Below are positions 59,550 through 64,000 of a stretch of 64,000 bases of DNA, piece after piece. The DNA is from Rhizobium sophorae (lineage in GTDB: Bacteria; Pseudomonadota; Alphaproteobacteria; Rhizobiales; Rhizobiaceae), in NCBI RefSeq assembly GCF_013087515.1, contig NZ_JABFCN010000003.1, forward strand, positions 304,131 to 368,130, given 5' to 3'. The stretch's first letter is position 1. Each line of letters opens with the position of its first letter. The position numbers and the translations under genes were made by a program. The notes under the pieces are model-generated. The model was not told where the DNA came from. It ran no database searches and saw only the letters and a program-made list of their open reading frames with translations.

Positions 59550-60347
59550 TCAGCCCTTCGGCACGTCCGCTTCCAACACTGTAGAAGACTGCTCTGGCGC
59601 ATTCGTACCGAACCACTTCTTGTGGATGGTCTGCATTGTGCCGTCCTTCTTCATGGCGGTTAGCGCCTCGTTGATCTTGCTGAGATAGGGCGAGCTCTTG
59701 GCCATCATGATGCCGTACTGCTCGCCCGACTTGATGCGTTCCACCACGCGCATGCCTTTGATCTTGGTAAAGGCGTATTCCATGTTCGGAACGTCACTGG
59801 TAACACCATCGACGCGACCGGCTGAGAGGTCCAGCAGCGCATCCTGCGGACTGTTGTAGCTCTTCACCTCGCTGAATTCGTATTTGTCCTTGTTGTCCAC
59901 CAACCATTTGTGGCTGGTCGATCCGGAATGCGAGCCAACGATCTTGCCCTTGAGGTCTGCGAGACCGTTGATAGCACCATCATCCCTCGCCGCGATTCCC
60001 ATGGCGGAATCGTAATAGGGCTGGGTGAAAGCCTGCGAAACGAGGCGCTCCTTGGTTATGGTAATAGACGAAATGGCGGCGTCGATACGGCCAGAATTTG
60101 TGGCCGGGAAAAGCGGCTGAAAGTCATACCCTACGATGCTGACCGTCATGCCGATGCGTTTTGCCGCTTCGGTGACGATGTCGATCTCGAATCCTTCGAA
60201 TACGCCGCTCGCGTTCTTGAACTCGAATGGGGGATTGTTCGGATAGGAGCCGACATTGAGCACGCCTTCAGCGTTAGCAATGACGGGCATGGCGATGATG
60301 CCGGCTACGGCCGACACGATGAGAATGCTGCGACGTGTGACGTTCAT
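59550..60347 (-). CDS. polar amino acid ABC transporter substrate-binding protein
   Basis: This 265-residue periplasmic type II binding protein (SBP_bac_3) has a signal peptide (SILIVSAVAGIIAMPVIANA, cleavage after ANA). It shows LNVGSYPNNPPFEFKNASGVFEGFEIDIVTEAAKRIG, IDAAISSITITKERLVSQAFTQPYYDSAMGI and DAAISS-type motifs, and ends with KINEALTAMKKDGTMQTIHKKWFG. The ligand is inferred to be an amino acid, possibly a dialkylglycine such as 2-aminoisobutyrate, because a 2,2-dialkylglycine decarboxylase-like gene lies directly upstream in the same direction. Confidence 0.88.
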   Translation of the reverse strand: MNVTRRSILIVSAVAGIIAMPVIANAEGVLNVGSYPNNPPFEFKNASGVFEGFEIDIVTEAAKRIGMTVSIVGYDFQPLFPATNSGRIDAAISSITITKERLVSQAFTQPYYDSAMGIAARDDGAINGLADLKGKIVGSHSGSTSHKWLVDNKDKYEFSEVKSYNSPQDALLDLSAGRVDGVTSDVPNMEYAFTKIKGMRVVERIKSGEQYGIMMAKSSPYLSKINEALTAMKKDGTMQTIHKKWFGTNAPEQSSTVLEADVPKG

Positions 60348-60470
60348 TATGCTTCCCTCTGGTTGGTCCGCGCCGGTTCCTCCCTACCGGCCGGTTCTGC
60401 CTTCCACCCGCACTCCCAAACGGGCGTCATTCTTTCATTCCAGATACTCCCGATCATCCAAGCTCGCGCG

Positions 60471-61769
60471 TCAGCTTCCGAGCGTCTCGACAACCCTCCC
60501 GATTGCCGTATCCAGCGCGTTCAGTCCGAAGTCGATCTCCTCCTCCGTTGACGTGATCGGCGGTGCCAGGCGTATCACGCCGGATGTATAGGCTCCGGTT
60601 ATGTTGGCGGAGAGGCCGAGGTCGAGCGCAACCTGCGTGACCTTCTGGGAGATAGCCGTGCCCGTGTGACCCGCACGGGGAAGAAATTCCATGCCCAGCA
60701 GCAAACCACGGCCGCGTATATCTCCGATACATTCGTAATGCTGCATCAGGTTCTGAAGACCTCTCCTCAAGCGGGTACCCAATACTGCCGCTTTCTCGAC
60801 GAGGCTATCGCGCCGGATGATCTCGAGCACCTTTAGGGCGACGCAGGCAGGCAGCGGATCGTTGACATGCGTCGTCGCGAACATAAATCCGCGGCTGTAG
60901 CCAATTTCCGCGATCGCATCCGACGTGGAGACCGATGACATCGCCATGCCTGCCCCCAGCGTCTTGGACAATAGGAGAATGTCGGGCATCACATTGTCGC
61001 GCTCGAAGGCAAACATTTCGCCGGTGCGCCCGAGGCTGGTCTGAGCCTCGTCGACGATCAACAACATGCCGCGACGTTCGCAGTGAGCCTTCAAGGCAGC
61101 CAGGTAGCCGACAGGCAGGTCGATGACGCCGCCTGTGCTCAGGATCGGTTCGGCGACGAAGGCTGCGAGATTTCCGGTCGACTGGCGATCGAGGAGTTCG
61201 AAACTGTCGTCGAGCTCCTGTTGCCAGGTCACACCGGGAAAGCGGGGACGGAACGCATTGGGCGCGGGGATGGCGAAGGCGCCTGGCATCAATGGCCCGT
61301 GACCACGCCTTCCGATCGAATAGGTGGCCGACGCGGCCGCGCCGGTCGATCCATGATAGGATTGGGCGAAACCGACAACCTCCCATTTTCCAGTCACGAC
61401 CTTGGCCAGCCGGATAGCCGCCTCGACCGATTCGCCGCCCGTCGAAAGGAACATCGAGCGTGGAAGCTCGGGTACGAGCTCGGCCAGCGCCTCGGCGAGG
61501 TCTACAACTGGCTTCGACACCATCATGCTGAGAAGGTGGTCGAGGCGGCCGGCGCCCTCGTGGATGGTCGCAACAAGTTCCGGGTGGGCATGGCCAAGCA
61601 CGGAGCTCATCTGCCCGGAGGTAAAGTCGAGGACACGGCGACCGGAGGCGTCGTAAAGCCAGGAGCCTTCGGCACGCTCAGGTATGAAAGGGGTAAAATT
61701 GCCACCCAATCCCATGTAGCGGAGCAGGAATTTGTCGGCTTTGATCAGGGTTTGCTCATCAGCATTCAT
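60471..61769 (-). CDS. dgdA: 2,2-dialkylglycine decarboxylase-like class III aminotransferase
   Basis: This 432-residue PLP enzyme closely follows the dialkylglycine decarboxylase pattern: LDFTSGQMSSVLGHAHPELV, LDHLLSMMVSKPVVDLAEALA, VGFAQSYHGSTGAAASATYS, AFVAEPILSTGGVIDLP, VDEAQTSLGRTG, and the PLP lysine in LLSKTLGAGMAMSSV. Such enzymes decarboxylate 2-aminoisobutyrate or isovaline to ketones and transaminate the amino group to pyruvate. The start at 61769 (MNADEQT) is preferred, as the family begins here, but no clear ribosome site is seen. It lies between the LysR-type gene and the amino-acid binding protein. Confidence 0.85.
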   Translation of the reverse strand: MNADEQTLIKADKFLLRYMGLGGNFTPFIPERAEGSWLYDASGRRVLDFTSGQMSSVLGHAHPELVATIHEGAGRLDHLLSMMVSKPVVDLAEALAELVPELPRSMFLSTGGESVEAAIRLAKVVTGKWEVVGFAQSYHGSTGAAASATYSIGRRGHGPLMPGAFAIPAPNAFRPRFPGVTWQQELDDSFELLDRQSTGNLAAFVAEPILSTGGVIDLPVGYLAALKAHCERRGMLLIVDEAQTSLGRTGEMFAFERDNVMPDILLLSKTLGAGMAMSSVSTSDAIAEIGYSRGFMFATTHVNDPLPACVALKVLEIIRRDSLVEKAAVLGTRLRRGLQNLMQHYECIGDIRGRGLLLGMEFLPRAGHTGTAISQKVTQVALDLGLSANITGAYTSGVIRLAPPITSTEEEIDFGLNALDTAIGRVVETLGS

Positions 61770-61989
61770 TGACGAAATAAACTCTCTTGTTCGTATTTCC
61801 GCGCAGCTGCAAAGACTGCCAGTGATATGATTTTGGCAGATTAGCGCGGGTATCTGGCTTGAAAAGCGCAAAGATTTCGCGCCAATCAATGAGAAATATT
61901 CATCATTTGTGAGAGTTGATCTCTCGATCACACTCAAAACCGCGCGAGCGCCTCGAACCTCTGCTAGGACAGCATTGCGTCTTATTCTG

Positions 61990-62916
61990 TTATTTGTCGG
62001 AACCTGCTCCAGTCATCAGCCAATCGATGACGTTACCGACTGTCGCGCTCAGCCTTTTCGTGGAGGGCGTGAAGATCCAGTACCCCAAGCCCGGACGCTC
62101 GAGATGCGGAAAAGGTGCGACAAGCGCGCCAGACCTTAACTCGCGCTGCACCAGAATGCTGCTTTCCAGCACGATGCCTAAGCCACCCGCAGCCGCCTGT
62201 ATAGCTAGATAGGATGGGTCCAGCTGGAGCCTGTTAACCGGATTCCTGTCGAGCTGAACGCCTTGCAGATTCAGCCATTCCTCCCAGGACATATGATTGT
62301 GAAATGTGCTGATCAGCGTTTGGCTGAGAAGCGCTTGGGGGGATTCGAACGCATTTGGCTCCACCAGGTCAGGGGCGCAGAATGGCTGGAAGGTTTCTCT
62401 AAGCATGAAGGAGGCGCGATCTTTCCATATGTCGCCGCCATAAACTATCTGGATGTCTGCCGGCGCATCGGCCAGCGGCTCCCAGGGCAACCTCTCGCCT
62501 TGGATAGATGATCCCTGTGCGTTCAGCCGGATATCGATCCCCGGCTGGAGAGACATCAGATCCGCTAGCCTCGGCAGGATCCAGGAATGAGCAAAGGACG
62601 GCGGCGCTTCGATCCTGACGACATCCAACACGCTTCCGTTCTGCCCGCGTGCCCTCATGTCGCTCGTAGCGGCGCGCAGCCAGCGGATGCTGTGGCGCAC
62701 CGACCGGGCGTATTCGGCGCCTTCTGGTGTCAGCGTGACACCACGCCCTACCCTGTCGAAGAGTTTTACGCCCAAAACTGCCTCCAGCAGACGGATCTGG
62801 TGGCTGACGGCGGAGGGCGTCAGGTTCAGTTCCTCCGCAGCTGCGTGAAAACTCTCCGCCCGCGCCGCTGCTTCAAAAACAGAGATTCCGCGCAAGGGCA
62901 GCACCCGCTCAGTCAT
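61990..62916 (-). CDS. LysR-family transcriptional regulator
   Basis: This 308-residue LysR regulator of the GcvA-like type has an N-terminal winged HTH (LRGISVFEAAARAESFHAAAEELNLTPSAVSHQIRLLEAVLG) and an effector domain ending IFTPSTKRLSATVGNVIDWL. GGGGGAT precedes the ATG at 62916; the longer frame is rejected. It is upstream of and in the same direction as dgdA, so the two may be cotranscribed. In known dgd loci a LysR-type DgdR regulates dgdA, so this is its likely role. Confidence 0.86.
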   Translation of the reverse strand: MTERVLPLRGISVFEAAARAESFHAAAEELNLTPSAVSHQIRLLEAVLGVKLFDRVGRGVTLTPEGAEYARSVRHSIRWLRAATSDMRARGQNGSVLDVVRIEAPPSFAHSWILPRLADLMSLQPGIDIRLNAQGSSIQGERLPWEPLADAPADIQIVYGGDIWKDRASFMLRETFQPFCAPDLVEPNAFESPQALLSQTLISTFHNHMSWEEWLNLQGVQLDRNPVNRLQLDPSYLAIQAAAGGLGIVLESSILVQRELRSGALVAPFPHLERPGLGYWIFTPSTKRLSATVGNVIDWLMTGAGSDK

Positions 62917-63664
62917 GTATCCCCCGCCACCGACAAACCTAACAAGCGTAAAGGATGGTCGAAATGACACCGCACGACAAGGCATACTCAAGCGCCAGGC
63001 GAGCTTTTGACCCATACTTGGAATTCAACCAAGTTTCTGGCGATTTGGCGAAGACGGACGACGTGCTGCACAACAGGCCCGCAACACGATGGCAAAATTC
63101 TACTTGTACCATGTGCAATCGCGCGTCGGGAAGCATGTCCTCTCGGGAGGTAACACGTCCGCTTTGCCGGCAAGAGCAAAGGCGCAAAGCCGTCACTGAG
63201 TTTGGAGCGCAGTTGGCATCGAGCACAATTCGAATCAGCTTCTTTCGCCTTGAAGGGACTCGAACCGCTGACCAGTTGCCTTGCGAGGGCGAGGCGCCGT
63301 AATCCTTGAAGACTGTCAGATAGATGATCGGTCAGTCGTTCCGCTGCCGGCGACCTCCCGTGCCGATGCAAACTTGCCGGGGCTGGGCACGCCGATATAA
63401 ATCCGAATATCGAGACCTTTGGGCGATTATCTCAGCATCCGGAATCCCGTTCAACTTCCTTTTGAGGATGAATCCTCAAACAGAGGCGGCGTCTTGGGAA
63501 GACCAATCAATCTCGGTCGCATCGCACCGGCGGCTCCGGAGGGCCTTGAACGGGATCGAACCGGCGTTGGCTAATCGTGAAGCACCTGATAGATCATAGA
63601 CTGCCGAGTATGAGGTCTTGGCACCATCTTCAGAGACAACCTCGGACCGGACTGGAGAGCTTTG
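62917..63664. other. non-coding interval with two tRNA-like relics
   Basis: No frame with coding character was found in 748 bp. Two segments, 63246-63275 and 63541-63570, share GCCTTGAA-N-GGGA-TCGAACCG with the copies near vapC and the GNAT toxin, and on the minus strand resemble the T-arm and 3' end of a tRNA. An 8-bp hairpin TTGAGGAT-GA-ATCCTCAA occurs near 63462-63480. The promoter of the LysR-type gene presumably lies at the left end. Confidence 0.4.
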
Positions 63665-63841
63665 ATGGGCTGGAAAACACCGAAGATCGAATACGTGAAT
63701 GGCTATAAGATCGTTGAAGTTGAAGGGCCTATGTTCAAAGTCTACGATGGCGACCGTCAGCTCGGGGACGATTTCCCCTACCCCGGCGAAGCTGCTGCTT
63801 ACGCAACCTCGTTGCCAAAACGGGATCATCCACGCAGCTAG
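63665..63841 (+). CDS. small hypothetical protein
   Basis: This 58-residue frame runs MGWKTPKIEYVNGYKIVEVEGP to KRDHPRS, ending at TAG 63839-63841. GGAG lies 8 nt before the ATG. The alternating beta-strand pattern (KIVEVEG, FKVYDGD) looks like a small beta-rich domain. No family is assigned. The following 63842-64000 stretch contains nothing recognised before the window ends. Confidence 0.45.
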   Translation: MGWKTPKIEYVNGYKIVEVEGPMFKVYDGDRQLGDDFPYPGEAAAYATSLPKRDHPRS

Positions 63842-64000
63842 GCGAAACGCCGCGGAAGATCATTCAAAAACCCTTTATGGCAGCCTTATTGAAAGTGGAA
63901 CAAGATTTGATCAGCTCCCAACTTTCTTCGCCGCTGGAACGGCTTGGGTGGTCTGAATTCTTCGCGGACCAAGTCCAGCCCAGCGAAGCGGACTTGATCC

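Noticed and set aside
63230..63600. Possible complete tRNA genes on the minus strand
   Set aside because: Only T-arm-like pieces are present. No acceptor, D or anticodon stem could be paired by eye around them.
63665..63841. PqqA-like precursor peptide
   Set aside because: The small protein begins MGWKTPK, superficially like PqqA, but it lacks the E-x3-Y core at the right spacing, is too long, and has no pqq genes nearby.

Overview
The window looks like part of an alphaproteobacterial, probably Rhizobiales (Rhizobium/Agrobacterium/Ensifer-like), plasmid or accessory replicon. Supporting this are a high-GC coding style, several ribose-type (CUT2) sugar importers with dehydrogenase operons, and remnants of a conjugation and anti-restriction region (traD, a broken traG, a 5'-truncated ardC) at the left edge. 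No rRNA, complete tRNA, CRISPR array or complete insertion sequence was seen.

Layout. (1) 0-2.6 kb: decayed plasmid-transfer region (traD, traG pseudogene, a WGR-domain gene, truncated ardC). (2) 2.6-20.6 kb: one long minus-strand catabolic operon of about 18 genes. It encodes two CUT2 ABC importers, four SDR-type dehydrogenases (three classical, one PRISE-like), two zinc-family dehydrogenases, a Gfo/Idh/MocA dehydrogenase, two YciI-like proteins, hydroxyquinol 1,2-dioxygenase and maleylacetate reductase, and it ends at a strong hairpin terminator. The dioxygenase and reductase make a hydroxyquinol -> maleylacetate -> 3-oxoadipate lower pathway. No aromatic hydroxylase is present, so I infer that an imported sugar-like or cyclitol-like compound is oxidised and dehydrated to hydroxyquinol. 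(3) 21-23.7 kb: a beta-hydroxyacid dehydrogenase and an unusual regulator that joins a winged-helix DNA-binding domain to a full-size extracellular solute-binding-protein fold. (4) 23.9-33.3 kb: a third CUT2 importer operon with an SDR and two tandem ketopantoate-reductase-like paralogues, divergent from a LacI-type regulator.

(5) 33.4-35.2 kb: a monooxygenase-like gene, a vapBC-type module whose antitoxin carries an in-frame stop, and a LuxR-type fragment. (6) 35.2-57.5 kb: the most striking part. An almost perfect palindrome, CTATCTATCGATAG (core CTATCGATAG), occurs 13 times exactly plus one clear variant and one weak one, only in promoter regions of this segment. Five promoters have the form operator - 3 or 4 nt - TTGAC (-35) - about 30-45 nt - operator. 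They drive an isochorismatase-fold/DJ-1/cupin/SnoaL operon, an RND efflux pump, an old-yellow-enzyme operon with an AlkA glycosylase, an SDR + O6-methylguanine methyltransferase operon, and a PEP-mutase/isocitrate-lyase-family gene. Three related TetR regulators carry the same site next to their own starts, one of them followed by a Mug-type DNA glycosylase. I read this as a dedicated regulon for reactive-electrophile/alkylation stress: detoxify, export, repair DNA. Several genes in it are decayed (MFS transporter, DUF924, Ada-AlkA fusion).

(7) 57.7-58.6 kb: a GNAT-toxin/DUF1778-antitoxin pair with a perfect 19-bp inverted repeat upstream. (8) 58.8-62.9 kb: LysR regulator, 2,2-dialkylglycine-decarboxylase-like aminotransferase, and an amino-acid ABC binding protein and permease without an ATPase gene. 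(9) 62.9-64 kb: mostly non-coding, with one small ORF.

All functional statements come from reading motifs by eye. No database search was run.
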